Source: Amaranthus tricolor (taxonomy: Eukaryota; Streptophyta; Magnoliopsida; Caryophyllales; Amaranthaceae). Taken from it: a stretch of DNA of 64,000 nucleotides. Of the stretch, positions 1 to 13,631 are shown one piece after another. The notes under the pieces were generated by a model. The model had not been told where the DNA came from. It searched no databases and saw only the letters and a program-made list of their open reading frames with translations. The stretch lies in NCBI RefSeq assembly GCF_026212465.1, contig NC_080059.1:24195292-24259291 (forward strand), read 5' to 3'. How positions within the stretch are numbered: position 1 is the stretch's first letter; every line of letters begins with the position of its first letter. The position numbers and the translations under genes are program-made.

Positions 1-1755
1 ATTGATCCTTGTTCATTCTTCATCGTTCATTCGTCATTGATCATTGATCCTTGTTCATTCTTCATCGTTCATTCGTCATTGACCATTAATCCTTGTTCAT
101 TCTTCATCGTTCATTCTTCATTGATTATTGATCCTTTTTCATTCTTCATCGTTCATTCGTCATTGACCATTAATCCTTGTTCATTCTTCATTGATCATTG
201 ATCCTTGTTCATTCTTCATCGTTCATTCTTCTTTGATCATTGATCCTTGTTCATTCTTCATCGTTCATTCTTCATTGATCATTGATCCTTGTTCATTCTT
301 CATCGTTCATTCGTCATTGACCATTAATCCTTGTTCATTCTTCATCGTTCATTCTTCATTGATAATTGTTCCTTGTTCATTCTTCGTCGTTCATTCTTCA
401 TTGAGAATTGATCCTTGTTCATTCTTCATCGTTCATTCGACATTGACCATTAATCCTTGTTCATTCTTCATCGTTCATTCTTCATTGATCATTGTTCCTT
501 GTTCATTCTTCATCGTTCATTCTTCATTGAGAATTGATCCTTGTTCATTCTTCATCGTTCATTCTTCATTGATCATTGATCCTTGTTCATTCTTCATCGT
601 TCATTCTTCATTGATCATTGATTGATCATTGATCCTTGTTCATTCTTCATCGTTCATTCGTCGTTGACCATTAATGCTTGTTCATTCTTCATCGTTCATT
701 CTTCATTGATCATTGATCCTTGTTCATTCCTCATCGTTCATTCTTCATTGATCATTGATCCTTGTTCAATCTTCATCGTTCATTCGTCATTGACCATTAA
801 TCCTTGTTCATTATTCATCGTTCATTCTTCATTGATCATTGTTCCTTGTTCATTCTTCATCGTTCATTCTTCATTGAGAATTGATCCTTGTTCATTCTTC
901 ATCGTTCATTCTTCATTGATCATTGATCCTTGTTCATTCTTCATCGTTTATTCTTCATTGATCATTGATCCTTGTTCATTCTTCATCGTTCATTCTTCAT
1001 TGATCATTGATCTTTTTTCATTCTTCATTGATCATTGATCCTTGTTCATTCTTCATCGTTCATTCTTCATTGATCATTGATCCTTGTTCATTCTTCATCG
1101 TTCATTCGTCATTGACCATTAATGCTTGTTCATTCTTCATCGTTCATTCTTCATTGATCATTGATCCTTGTTCATTCTTCATCGTTCATTCGTCATTGAT
1201 CATTGATCCTTGTTCATTCTTCATCGTTCATTCGTCATTGACCATTAATCCTTGTTCATTCTTCATCGTTCATTCTTCATTGATCATTGATCATTGTTCA
1301 TTCTTCATCGTTCATTAGTCATTGACCATTAATCCTTGTTCATTCTTCCTTGTTTATTCTTCATTGATCATTGATCCTTGATCATTCTTCATCGTTCATT
1401 CTTCTTTGATCATTGATCCTTGTTCATTCTTCATTGATCATTGATCCTTGTTCATTCTTCATCGTTCATTTGTAATTGATCATTGATCCTTGTTCATTCT
1501 TCATCGTTCATTCGTCATTGATCATTGATCCTTGTTCATTCTTCATCGTTCATTCGTCATTAACCATTAATCCTTGTTCATTCTTCATCGTTCATTCTTC
1601 ATTGATCATTGATCCATGTTCATTCTTCATCGTTCATTCGTCATTGACCATTAATCCTTGTTCATTCTTCATCGTTCATTCTTCATTGATCATTGATCCT
1701 TGTTCATTCTTCATCGTTCATTCTTCTTTGATCATAGATCCTTGTTCATTCTTCA
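1..1755. repeat. Irregular left segment of the array
   Basis: Tandem 42-bp monomers with 28-bp short units, for example ending near 193, 1,040, 1,440 and 1,766. Private substitutions are more frequent than further right: TTCAATC near 776, TTCATTAGTC near 1,314, TTTGTAATTG near 1,470. No clean higher-order period is visible within it. The run of six T at 1,013-1,018, followed at once by a short unit, is the first copy of a boundary variant that recurs throughout the array. No gene is present; open frames here are repeat artefacts. Confidence 0.85.
614..624. other. 11-bp C subunit: the only 3-bp register loss in the array
   Basis: The C subunit here reads ATCATTGATTG, which is the consensus lacking CCT, and is followed directly by a complete C subunit at 625-638. 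Subunit starts lie at position modulo 14 = 12 before this point and 9 after it. This is one of only three kinds of change in the window that break the 14-bp register. It occurs once, so it either arose here or its other copies lie outside the window. Confidence 0.85.
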
Positions 1756-3533
1756 TTGATCATTGATCCTTGTTCATTCTTCATCGTTCATTCGTCATTG
1801 ATCATTGATCCTTGTTCATTCTTCACCGTTCATTCGTCATTGATCATTGATCCTTGTTCATTCTTCATCGTTCATTCGTCATTGACCATTAATCCTTGTT
1901 CATTCTTCATCGTTCATTCTTCATTGATTATTGATCCTTGTTCATTCTTCATCGTTCATTCGTCATTGACCATTAATCCTTGTTCATTCTTCATCGTTCA
2001 TTCTTCATTGATCTTTGATCCGTGTTCATTCTTCATCGTTCATTCTTCTTTGATCATTGATCCTTGTTCATTCTTCATCGTTCATTCTTCATTGATCATT
2101 GATCCTTGTTCATTCTTCATCGTTCATTCGTCATTGACCATTAATCCTTGTTCATTCTTCATCGTTCATTCTTCATTGATCATTGTTCCTTGTTCATTCT
2201 TCATCGTTCATTCTTCATTGAGAATTGATCCTTGTTCATTCTTCATCGTTCATTCGTCATTGACCATTAATCCTTGTTCATTCTTCATCGTTCATTCTTC
2301 ATTTATCATTGATCCTTGTTCATTCTTCATCGTTCATTCTTCTTTGATCATAGATCCTTGTTCATTCTTCATTGATCATTGATCCTTGTTCATTCTTCAT
2401 CGTTCATTCGTCATTGATCATTGATCCTTGTTCATTCTTCATCGTTCATTCGTCATTGATCATTGATCCTTGTTCATTCTTCATCGTTCATTCGTCATTG
2501 ACCATTAATCCTTGTTCATTCTTCATCGTTCATTCTTCATTGATTATTGATCCTTGTTCATTCTTCATCGTTCATTCGTCATTGACCATTAATCCTTGTT
2601 CATTCTTCATCGTTCATTCTTCATTGATCATTGATCCTTGTTCATTCTTCATCGTTCATTCTTCTTTGATCATTGATCCTTGTTCATTCTTCATCGTTCA
2701 TTCTTCATTGAGAATTGATCTTTGTTCATTCTTCATCGTTCATTCGTCATTGACCATTAATCCTTGTTCATTCTTCATCGTTCATTCTTCATTGATCATT
2801 GTTCCTTGTTCATTCTTCATCGTTCATTCTTCATTGAGAATTGATCCTTGTTCATTCTTCATCGTTCATTCGTCATTGACCATTAATCCTTGTTCATTCT
2901 TCATCGTTCATTCTTCATTTATCATTGATCCTTGTTCATTCTTCATCGTTCATTCTTCTTTGATCATAGATCCTTGTTCATTCTTCATTGATCTTTGATC
3001 CTTGTTCATTCTTCATCGTTGATTCGTCATTGATCATTGATCCTTGTTCATTCTTCATCGTTCATTCGTCATTGATCATTGATCCTTGTTCATTCTTCAT
3101 CGTTCATTCGTCATTGACCATTAATCCTTGTTCATTCTTCATCGTTCATTCTTCATTGATTATTGATCCTTGTTCATTCTTCATCGTTCATTCGTCATTG
3201 ACCATTAATCCTTGTTCATTCTTCATCGTTCATTCTTCATTGATCATTGATCCTTGTTCATTCTTCATCGTTCATTCTTCTTTGATCATTGATCCTTGTT
3301 CATTCTTCATCGTTCATTCTTCATTGATCATTGATCCTTGTTCATTCTTCATCGTTCATTCGTCATTGACCATTAATCCTTGTTCATTCTTCATCGTTCA
3401 TTCTTCATTGATAATTGTTCCTTGTTCATTCTTCGTCGTTCATTCTTCATTGAGAATTGATCCTTGTTCATTCTTCATCGTTCATTCGTCATTGACCATT
3501 AATCCTTGTTCATTCTTCATCGTTCATTCTTCA
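1756..3533. repeat. 616-bp higher-order repeat, nearly three copies
   Basis: Equivalent points after a short unit fall at 1,756, 2,372 and 2,988, a constant 616-bp spacing (14 full monomers plus one 28-bp unit, or 44 subunits). The order of C variants is shared: three ATCATTGATC-type, ACCATTAATC, ATNATTGATC, ACCATTAATC, and so on, with the GAGAATTG type near the twelfth monomer. The third copy follows the pattern for about 13 monomers and then departs. Copies differ at several positions, for example TTCACCG near 1,826 and GATCTTTGATC at 2,990, so they are older than the repeats to the right. Confidence 0.8.
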
Positions 3534-6500
3534 TTGATCATTGTTCCTTGTTCATTCTTCATCGTTCATTCTTCATTGAGAATTGATCCTTGTTCATTCT
3601 TCATCGTTCATTCTTCATTGATCATTGATCCTTGTTCATTCTTCATCGTTCATTCTTCATTGATCATTGATCCTTGTTCATTCTTCATCGTTCATTCTTC
3701 ATTGATCATTGATCCTTGTTCATTCTTCATCGTTCATTCGTCATTGACCATTAATGCTTGTTCATTCTTCATCGTTCATTCTTCATTGATCATTGATCCT
3801 TGTTCATTCTTCATCGTTCATTCTTCATTGATCATTGATCCTTGTTCATTCTTCATCGTTCATTCGTCATTGACCATTAATCCTTGTTCATTATTCATCG
3901 TTCATTCTTCATTGATCATTGTTCCTTGTTCATTCTTCATCGTTCATTCTTCATTGAGAATTGATCCTTGTTCATTCTTCATCGTTCAGTCTTCATTAAT
4001 CATTGATCCTTGTTCATTCTTCATCGTTCATTCTTCATTGATCATTGATCCTTGTTCATTCTTCATCGTTCATTCTTTATTGATCATTGATCCTTGTTCA
4101 TTCTTCATCGTTCATTCGTCATTGACCATTAATCCTTGTTCATTATTCATCGTTCATTCTTCATTGATCATTGTTCCTTGTTCATTCTTTATCGTTCATT
4201 CTTCATTGAGAATTGATCCTTGTTCATTCTTCATCGTTCATTCTTCATTGATCATTGATCCTTGTTCATTCTTCATCGTTCATTCTTCATTGATCATTGA
4301 TCCTTGTTCATTCTTCATCGTTCATTCTTCTTTGATCATTGATCTTTTTTCATTCTTCATTGATCATTGATCCTTGTTCATTCTTCATCGCTCATTCTTC
4401 ATTGATCATTGATCCTTGTTCATTCTTCATCGTTCATTCGTCATTGACCATTAATGCTTGTTCATTCTTCATCGTTCATTCTTCATTGATCATTGATCCT
4501 TTTTCATTCTTCATCGTTCATTCGTCATTGATCATTGATCCTTATTCATTCTTCATCGTTCATTCGTCATTGACCATTAATCCTTGTTCATTCTTCATCG
4601 TTCATTCTTCATTGATCATTGATCCTTGTTCATTCTTCATCGTTCATTCGTCATTGACCATTAATCCTTGTTCATTCTTCCTTGTTTATTCTTCATTGAT
4701 CATTGATCCTTGTTCATTCTTCATCGTTCATTCTTCTTTGATCATTGATCCTTGTTCATTCTTCATTGATCATTGATCCTTGTTCATTCTTCATCGTTCA
4801 TTTGTCATTGATCATTGATCCTTGTTCATTCTTCATCGTTCATTCGTCATTGATCATTGATCCTTGTTCATTCTTCATCGTTCATTCGTCATTAACCATT
4901 AATCCTTGTTCATTCTTCATCGTTCATTCTTCATTGATCATTGATCCTTGTTCATTCTTCATCGTTCATTCGTCATTGACCATTAATCCTTGTTCATTCT
5001 TCATCGTTCATTCTTCATTTATCATTGATCCTTGTTCATTCTTCATCGTTCATTCTTCTTTGATCATAGATCCTTGTTCATTCTTCATTGATCATTGATC
5101 CTTGTTCATTCTTCATCGTTCATTCGTCATTGATCATTGATCCTTGTTCATTCTTCATCGTTCATTCGTCATTGATCATTGATCCTTGTTCATTCTTCAT
5201 CGTTCATTCGTCATTAACCATTAATCCTTGTTCATTCTTCATCGTTCATTCTTCATTGATTATTGATCCTTGTTCATTCTTCATCGTTCATTCGTCATTG
5301 ACCATGAATCCTTGTTCATTCTTCATCGTTCATTCTTCATTGATCATTGATCCTTGTTCATTCTTCATCGTTCATTCTTCTTTGATCATTGATCCTTGTT
5401 CATTCTTCATCGTTCATTCTTCATTGATCATTGATCCTTGTTCATTCTTCATCGTTCATTCGTCATTGACCATTAATCCTTGTTCATTCTTCATCGTTCA
5501 TTCTTCATTGATAATTGTTCCTTGTTCATTCTTCGTCGTTCATTCTTCATTGAGAATTGATCCTTGTTCATTCTTCATCGTTCAATCGTCATTGACCATT
5601 AATCCTTGTTCATTCTTCATCGTTCATTCTTCATTGATCATTGTTCCTTGTTCATTCTTCATCGTTCATTCTTCATTGAGAATTGATCCTTGTTCATTCT
5701 TCATCGTTCATTCTTCATTGATCATTGATCCTTGTTCATTCTTCATCGTTCATTCTTCATTGATCATTGATCCTTGTTCATCCTTCATCGTTCATTCTTC
5801 ATTGATCATTGATCCTTGTTCATTCTTCATCGTTCATTCGTCATTGACCATTAATGCTTGTTCATTCTTCATCGTTCATTCTTCTTTGATCATTGATCCT
5901 TGTTCATTCTTCATCGTTCATTCTTCATTGATCATTGATCCTTGTTCATTCTTCATCGTTCATTCGTCATTGACCATTAATCCTTGTTCATTCTTCATCG
6001 TTCATTCTTCATTGATAATTGTTCCTTGTTCATTCTTCGTCGTTCATTCTTCATTGAGAATTGATCCTTGTTCATTCTTCATCGTTCATTCGTCATTGAC
6101 CATTAATCCTTGTTCATTCTTCATCGTTCATTCTTCATTGATCATTGTTCCTTGTTCATTCTTCATCGTTCATTCTTCATTGAGAATTGATCCTTGTTCA
6201 TTCTTCATCGTTCATTCTTCATTGATCATTGATCCTTGTTCATTCTTCATCGTTCATTCTTCATTGATCATTGATCCTTGTTCATTCTTCATCGTTCATT
6301 CTTCATTGATCATTGATCCTTGTTCATTCTTCATCGTTCATTCGTCGTTGACCATTAATGCTTGTTCATTCTTCATCGTTCATTCTTCATTGATCATTGA
6401 TCCTTGTTCATTCTTCATCGTTCATTCTTCATTGATCATTGATCCTTGTTCATTCTTCATCGTTCATTCGTCATTGACCATTAATCCTTGTTCATTATTC

Positions 6501-7160
6501 ATCGTTCATTCTTCATTGATCATTGTTCCTTGTTCATTCTTCATCGTTCATTCTTCATTGAGAATTGATCCTTGTTCATTCTTCATCGTTCATTCTTCAT
6601 TGATCATTGATCCTTGTTCATTCTTCATCGTTTATTCTTCATTGATCATTGATCCTTGTTCATTCTTCATCGTTCATTCTTCTTTGATCATTGATCTTTT
6701 TTCATTCTTCATTGATCATTGATCCTTGTTCATTCTTCATCGTTCATTCTTCATTGATCATTGATCCTTGTTCATTCTTCATCGTTCATTCGTCATTGAC
6801 CATTAATGCTTGTTCATTCTTCATCGTTCATTCTTCATTGATCATTGATCCTTGTTCATTCTTCATCGTTCATTCGTCATTGATCATTGATCCTTGTTCA
6901 TTCTTCATCGTTCATTCGTCATTGACCATTAATCCTTGTTCATTCTTCATCGTTCATTCTTCATTGATCATTGATCCTTGTTCATTCTTCATCGTTCATT
7001 CGTCATTGACCATTAATCCTTGTTCATTCTTCCTTGTTTATTCTTCATTGATCATTGATCCTTGATCATTCTTCATCGTTCATTCTTCTTTGATCATTGA
7101 TCCTTGTTCATTCTTCATTGATCATTGATCCTTGTTCATTCTTCATCGTTTATTTGTAAT
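2988..7160. repeat. 2,100-bp higher-order repeat with internal 504-bp duplication
   Basis: The segment starting at 2,988 recurs at 5,088, a 2,100-bp displacement (150 subunits). The diagnostic ATAATTGTTCC monomer followed by TTCGTCG shows this at 3,411 and 5,511. The same diagnostic monomer reappears at 6,015, 504 bp (12 monomers) after 5,511, and the following monomers repeat in the same order, so a 504-bp segment has duplicated inside the second copy. This part has few short units, which is why it contains the longest stop-free stretches of the window (2,988-4,370 and 5,088-6,722). They are not interpreted as genes. Confidence 0.78.
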
Positions 7161-8426
7161 TGATCATTGATCCTTGTTCATTCTTCATCGTTCATTCGTC
7201 ATTGATCATTGATCCTTGTTCATTCTTCATCGTTCATTCGTCATTAACCATTAATCCTTGTTCATTCTTCATCGTTCATTCTTCATTGATCATTGATCCT
7301 TGTTCATTCTTCATCGTTCATTCGTCATTGACCATTAATCCTTGTTCATTCTTCATCGTTCATTCTTCATTGATCATTGATCCTTGTTCATTCTTCATCG
7401 TTCATTCGTCATTGATCATTGATCCTTGTTCATTCTTCATCGTTCATTCGTCATTGATCATTGATCCTTGTTCATTCTTCATCGTTCATTCGTCATTGAC
7501 CATTAATCCTTGTTCATTCTTCATCGTTCATTCTTCATTGATTATTGATCCTTGTTCATTCTTCATCGTTCATTCGTCATTGACCATTAATCCTTGTTCT
7601 TTCTTCATCGTTCATTCTTCATTGATCATTGATCCTTGTTCATTCTTCATCGTTCATTCTTCTTTGATCATTGATCCTTGTTCATTCTTCATCGTTCATT
7701 CTTCATTGATCATTGATCCTTGTTCATTCTTCATCGTTCATTCGTCATTGACCATTAATCCTTGTTCATTCTTCATCGTTCATTCTTCATTGATAATTGT
7801 TCCTTGTTCATTCTTCATCGTTCATTCTTCATTGAGAATTGATCTTTGTTCATTCTTCATCGTTCATTCGTTATTGACCATTAATCCTTGTTCATTCTTC
7901 ATCGTTCATTCTTCATTGATCATTGTTCCTTGTTCATTCTTCATCGTTCATTCTTCATTGAGAATTGATCCTTGTTCATTCTTCATCGTTCATTCTTCAT
8001 TGATCATTGATCCTTGTTCATTCTTCATCGTTCATTTTTCATTGATCATTGATCCTTGTTCATTCTTCATCGTTCATTCTTCATTGATCATTGAACCTTT
8101 TTCATTCTTCATCGTTCATTCGTCATTGACTATTAATGCTTGTTCATTCTTCATCGTTCATTCTTCATTGATCATTGATCCTTGTTCATTCTTCATCGTT
8201 CATTCTTCATTGATCATTGATCCTTGTTCATTCTTCATCGTTCATTCGTCATTGACCATTAATCCTTGTTCATTATTCATCGTTCATTCTTCATTGATCA
8301 TTGTTCCTTGTTCATTCTTCATCGTTCATTCTTCATTGAGAATTGATCCTTGTTCATTCTTCATCGTTCATTCTTCATTGATCATTGATCCTTGTTCATT
8401 CTTCATCGTTCATTCTTCTTTGATCA
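7161..8426. repeat. Monomer array, transitional
   Basis: A continuous run of 42-bp monomers with almost no short units until about 8,440, giving a 432-codon stop-free stretch starting at 7,160. It begins with the TTTATTTGTAATTG variant also seen, as TTCATTTGTAATTG, near 1,470 and later in the array. I could not assign one internal higher-order period. No gene is supported. Confidence 0.75.
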
Positions 8427-10600
8427 TTGATCTTTGTTCATTCTTCATTGATCATTGATCCTTGTGCATTCTTCATCGTTCATTCGTCATTGATCATTGA
8501 TCCTTGTTTATTCTTCATGGTTCATTCGTCATTGATCATTGATCCTTGTTCATTCTTCATCGATCATTCGTCATTAACCATTAATCCTTGTTCTTTCTTC
8601 ATCGTTCATTCTTCATTGATCATTGATCCAAGTTCATTCTTCATCGTTCATTCGTCATTGACCATTAATGCTTGTTCTTTCTTCATCGTTCATTCGTCAT
8701 TGACCATTAATCCTTGTTCATTCTTCATCGTTCATTCTTCATTGATAATTGTTCCTTGTTCATTCTTCATAGTTCATTCTTCATTGAGAATTGATCGTTG
8801 TTCATTCTTCATCGTTCATTCTTCATTGATCATTGATCCTTGATCATTCTTCATCGTTCATTCTTCTTTGATCATTGATCCTTGTTCATTCTTCATCGTT
8901 CATTCTTCATTGATCATTGATCCTTGTTCATTCTTCATCGTTCATTCGTCATTGACCATTAATCCTTGTTCATTCTTCATCGTTCATTCTTCATTGATGA
9001 TTGTTCCTTGTTCATTCTTCATCGTTCATTCTTCATTGAGATTTGATCTTTGTTCATTCTTCATCGTTCATTCGTCATTGACCATTAATCCTTGTTCATT
9101 CTTCATCGTTCATTCTTCATTGATCATTGTTCCTTGTTCATTCTTCATCGTTCATTCTTCATTGAGAATTGATCCTTGTTCATTCTTCATCGTTCATTCT
9201 TCATTGATCATTGATCCTTGTTCATTCTTCATCGTTCATTCTTCATTGATCATTGATTCTTGTTCATTCTTCATCGTTCATTCTTCATTGATCATTGATC
9301 CTTGTTCATTCTTCATCGTTCATTCGTCATTGACTATTAATGCTTGTTCATTCTTCATCGTTCATTCTTCATTGATCATTGATCCTTGTTCATTCTTCAT
9401 CGTTCATTCTTCATTGATCATTGATCCTTGTTCATTCTTCATCGTTCATTCGTCATTGACCATTAATCCTTGTTCATTATTCATCGTTCATTCTTCATTG
9501 ATCATTGTTCCTTGTTCATTCTTCATCGTTCATTCTTCATTGAGAATTGATCCTTGTTCATTCTTCATCGTTCATTCTTCATTGATCATTGATCCTTGTT
9601 CATTCTTCATCGTTCATTCTTCATTGATCATTGATCCTTGTTCATTCTTCATCGTTCATTCTTCATTGATCATTGATCCTTGTTCATTCTTCATCGTTCA
9701 TTCGTCATTGACTATTAATGCTTGTTCATTCTTCATCGTTCATTCTTCATTGAGAATTGATCCTTGTTCATTCTTCATCGTTCATTCTTCATTGATCATT
9801 AATCCTTGTTCATTCTTCATCGTTCATTCTTCTTTGATCATTGATCTTTGTTCATTCTTCATTGATCATTGATCCTTGTTCATTCTTCATCGTTCATTCG
9901 TCATTGATCATTGATCCTTGTTTATTCTTCATGGTTCATTCGTCATTGATCATTGATCCTTGTTCATTCTTCATCGATCATTCGTCATTAACCATTAATC
10001 CTTGTTCATTCTTCATCGTTCATTCTTCATTGATCATTGATCCAAGTTCATTCTTCATCGTTCATTCGTCATTGACCATTAATGCTTGTTCTTTCTTCAT
10101 CGTTCATTCGTCATTGACCATTAATCCTTGTTCATTCTTCATCGTTCATTCTTCATTGATAATTGTTCCTTGTTCATTCTTCATCGTTCATTCTTCATTG
10201 AGAATTGATCGTTGTTCATTCTTCATCGTTCATTCTTCATTGATCATTGATCCTTGTTCATTCTTCATCGTTCATTCTTCATTGATCATTGATCCTTGTT
10301 CATTCTTCATCTTTCATTCTTCATTGATCATTGATCCTTGTTCATTCTTCATCGTTCATTCGTCATTGACCATTAATGCTTGTTCATTCTTCATCGTTCA
10401 TTCTTCATTGATCATTGATCCTTGTTCATTCTTCATCGTTCATTCGTCATTGATCATTGATCCTTGTTCATTCTTCATCGTTCATTCGTCATTGACCATT
10501 AATCCTTGTTCATTATTCATCGTTCATTCTTCATTGATCATTGTTCCTTGTTCATTCTTCATCGTTCATTCTTCATTGAGAATTGATCCTTGTTGATTCT
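8427..10600. repeat. 1,414-bp higher-order repeat
   Basis: A block starting at 8,427 is repeated from 9,841, a 1,414-bp displacement (101 subunits). Shared diagnostic variants are TTCTTCATGG (gg near 8,519 and 9,933), TTCATCGATCATTCG, the ATCCAAGTTC monomer and GATCGTTG. Copies differ at scattered bases, for example CTTGTGCATTC near 8,464, found only in the first copy. The same cassette order, less the ATCCAAGTTC monomer, reappears from 13,229. Confidence 0.78.
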
Positions 10601-13228
10601 TCATCGTTCATTCTTCATTGATCATTGATCCTTGTTCATTCTTCATCGTTCATTCTTCATTGATCATTGATCCTTGTTCATTCTTCATCGTTCATTCTTC
10701 TTTGATCATTGATCTTTTTTCATTCTTCATTGATCATTGATCCTTGTTCCTTCTTCATCGTTCATTCGTCATTGATCATTGATCCTTGTTCATTCTTCAT
10801 CGTTCATTCGTCATTGACCATTAATGCTTGTTCATTCTTCATCGTTCATTCTTCATTGATCATTGATCCTTGTTCATTCTTCATCGTTCATTCGTCATTG
10901 ATCATTGATCCTTGTTCATTCTTCATCGTTCATTCGTCATTGACCATTAATCCTTGTTCATTATTCATCGTTCATTCTTCATTGATCATTGATCCTTGTT
11001 CATTCTTCATCGTTCATTCGTCATTGACCATTAATCCTTGTTCATTCTTCATTGTTCATTCTTCATTGATCATTGATCCTTCTTCATTCTTCATCGTTCA
11101 TTCTTCTTTTATCATTGATCCTTGTTCATTCTTCATTGATCATTGATCCTTGTTCATTCTTCATCGTTCATTCGTCATTGATCATTGATCCTTGTTCATT
11201 CTTCATCGTTCATTCGTCATTGATCATTGATCCTTGTTCATTCTTCATCGTTCATTCGTCATTAACCATTAATCCTTGTTCATTCTTCATCGTTCATTCT
11301 TCATTGATCATTGATCCTTGTTCATTCTTCATCGTTCATTCTTTTTTGATCATAGATCCTTGTTCATTCTTCATTGATCATTGATCCTTGTTCATTCTTC
11401 ATCGTTCATTCGTCATTGATCATTGATCCTTGTTCATTCTTCATCGTTCATTCGTCATTGATCATTGATCCTTGTTCATTCTTCATCGTTCATTCGTCAT
11501 TGACCATTAATCCTTGTTCATTCTTCATCGTTCATTCTTTATTGATCATTGATCCTTGTTCATTCTTCATCGTTCATTCTTCATTGATCATTGATCCTTG
11601 TTCATTATTCATCGTTCATTCGTCATTGACCATTAATCCTTGTTCATTCTTCATCGTTCATTCTTCATTGATCATTGTTCCTTGTTCATTCTTCATCGTT
11701 CATTCTTCATTGAGAATTGATCCTTGTTCATTCTTCATCGTTCATTCTTCATTGATCATTGATCCTTGTTCATTCTTCATCGTTCATTCTTCATTGATCA
11801 TTGATCCTTGTTTATTCTTCATCGTTCATTCTTCATTGATCATTGATCCTTGTTCATTCTACATCGTTCATTCGTCATTGACCATTAATTCTTGTTCATT
11901 CTTCATCGTTCATTCTTCATTGATCATTGATCCTTGTTCATTCTTCATCGTTCATTCTTCATTGATCATTGATCCTTGTTCATTCTTCATCGTTCATTCT
12001 TCTTTGATCATTGATCTTTTTTCATTCTTCATTGATCATTGATCCTTGTTCATTCTTCATCGTTCATTCGTCATTGATCATTGATCCTTGTTCATTCTTC
12101 ATCGTTCATTCGTCATTGACCATTAATCCTTGTTCATTCTTCCTTGTTTATTTTTCATTGATCATTGATCCTTGTTCATTCTTCATCGTTCATTCTTCTT
12201 TGATCATTGATCCTTGTTCATTCTTCATTGATCATTGATCCTTGTTCATTCTTCATCGTTCATTTGTCATTGATCATTGATCCTTGTTCATTCTTCATCG
12301 TTCATTCGTCATTGATCATTGATCCTTGTTCATTCTTCATCGTTCATTCGTCATTAACCATTAATCCTTGTTCATTCTTCATCGTTCATTCTTCATTGAT
12401 CATTGATCCTTGTTCATTCTTCATCGTTAATTCGTCATTGACCATTAATCCTTGTTCATTCTTCATCGTTCATTCTTCATTGATCATTGATCCTTGTTCA
12501 TTCTTCATCGTTCATTCTTCTTTGATCATAGATCCTTGTTCATTCTTCATTGATCATTGATCCTTGTTCATTCTTCATCGTTCATTCGTCATTGATCATT
12601 GATCCTTGTTCATTCTTCATCGTTCTTTCGTCATTGATCATTGATCCTTGTTCATTCTTCATCGTTCATTCGTCATTGACCATTAATCCTTGTTCATTCT
12701 TCATCGTTCATTCTTCATTGATTATTGATCCTTGTTCATTCTTCATCGTTCATTCGTCATTGACCATTAATCCTTGTTCATTCTTCATCGTTCATTCTTC
12801 ATTGATCATTGATCCTTGTTCATTCTTCATCGTTCATTCTTCTTTGATCATTGATCCTTGTTCATTCTTCATCGTTCATTCTTCATTGATCATTGATCCT
12901 TGTTCATTCTTCATCGTTCATTCGTCATTGACAATTAATCCTTGTTCATTCTTCATCGTTCATTCTTCACTGATAATTGTTCCTTGTTCATTCTTCATCG
13001 TTCATTCTTCATTGAGAATTGATCCTTGTTCATTCTTCATCGTTCATTCGTCATTGACCATTAATCCTTGTTCATTCTTCATCGTTCATTCTTCATTGAT
13101 CATTGTTCCTTGTTCATTCTTCATCGTTCATTCTTCATTGAGAATTGATCCTTGTTCATTCTTCATCGTTCATTCTTCATTGATCATTGATCCTTGTTCA
13201 TTCTTCATCGTTCATTCTTCTTTGATCA
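10601..13228. repeat. Monomer array with mixed higher-order order
   Basis: Continuous 42-bp monomers and 28-bp short units. Six-T boundary variants lie near 10,715 and 12,017, each followed at once by a short unit. Variants shared with other blocks include TTTGATCATAGATCC near 11,346 and 12,523 and TTCCTTGTTTATT near 12,141. No uniform period was found. No gene or non-satellite sequence is present. Confidence 0.75.
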
Positions 13229-13616
13229 TTGATCTTTGTTCATTCTTCATTGATCATTGATCCTTGTTCATTCTTCATCGTTCATTCGTCATTGATCATT
13301 GATCCTTGTTCATTCTTCATCGTTCATTCGTCATTGATCATTGATCCTTGTTCATTCTTCATCGATCATTCGTCATTAACCATTAATCCTTGTTCATTCT
13401 TCATCGTTCATTCGTCATTGACCATTAATGCTTGTTCATTCTTCATCGTTCATTCGTCATTGACCATTAATCCTTGTTCATTCTTCTTCGTTCATTCTTC
13501 ATTGATAATTGTTCCTTGTTCATTCTTCATCGTTCATTCTTCATTGAGAATTGATCGTTGTTCATTCTTCATCGTTCATTCTTCATTGATCATTGATCCT
13601 TGTTCATTCTTCATCG

Positions 13617-13631
13617 AATCATTCTTCATTG
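13617..13631. other. 15-bp B subunit (1-bp gain), copy 1
   Basis: The B subunit reads AATCATTCTTCATTG, 15 bp instead of 14. Subunit phase moves from 9 to 10 (modulo 14). Same variant as at 14,962, 16,321 and 18,296. Confidence 0.88.

Noticed and set aside
1013..1018. Run of six T as a transcription terminator
   Set aside because: There is no GC-rich stem upstream and no gene to terminate; it is a recurrent subunit variant.
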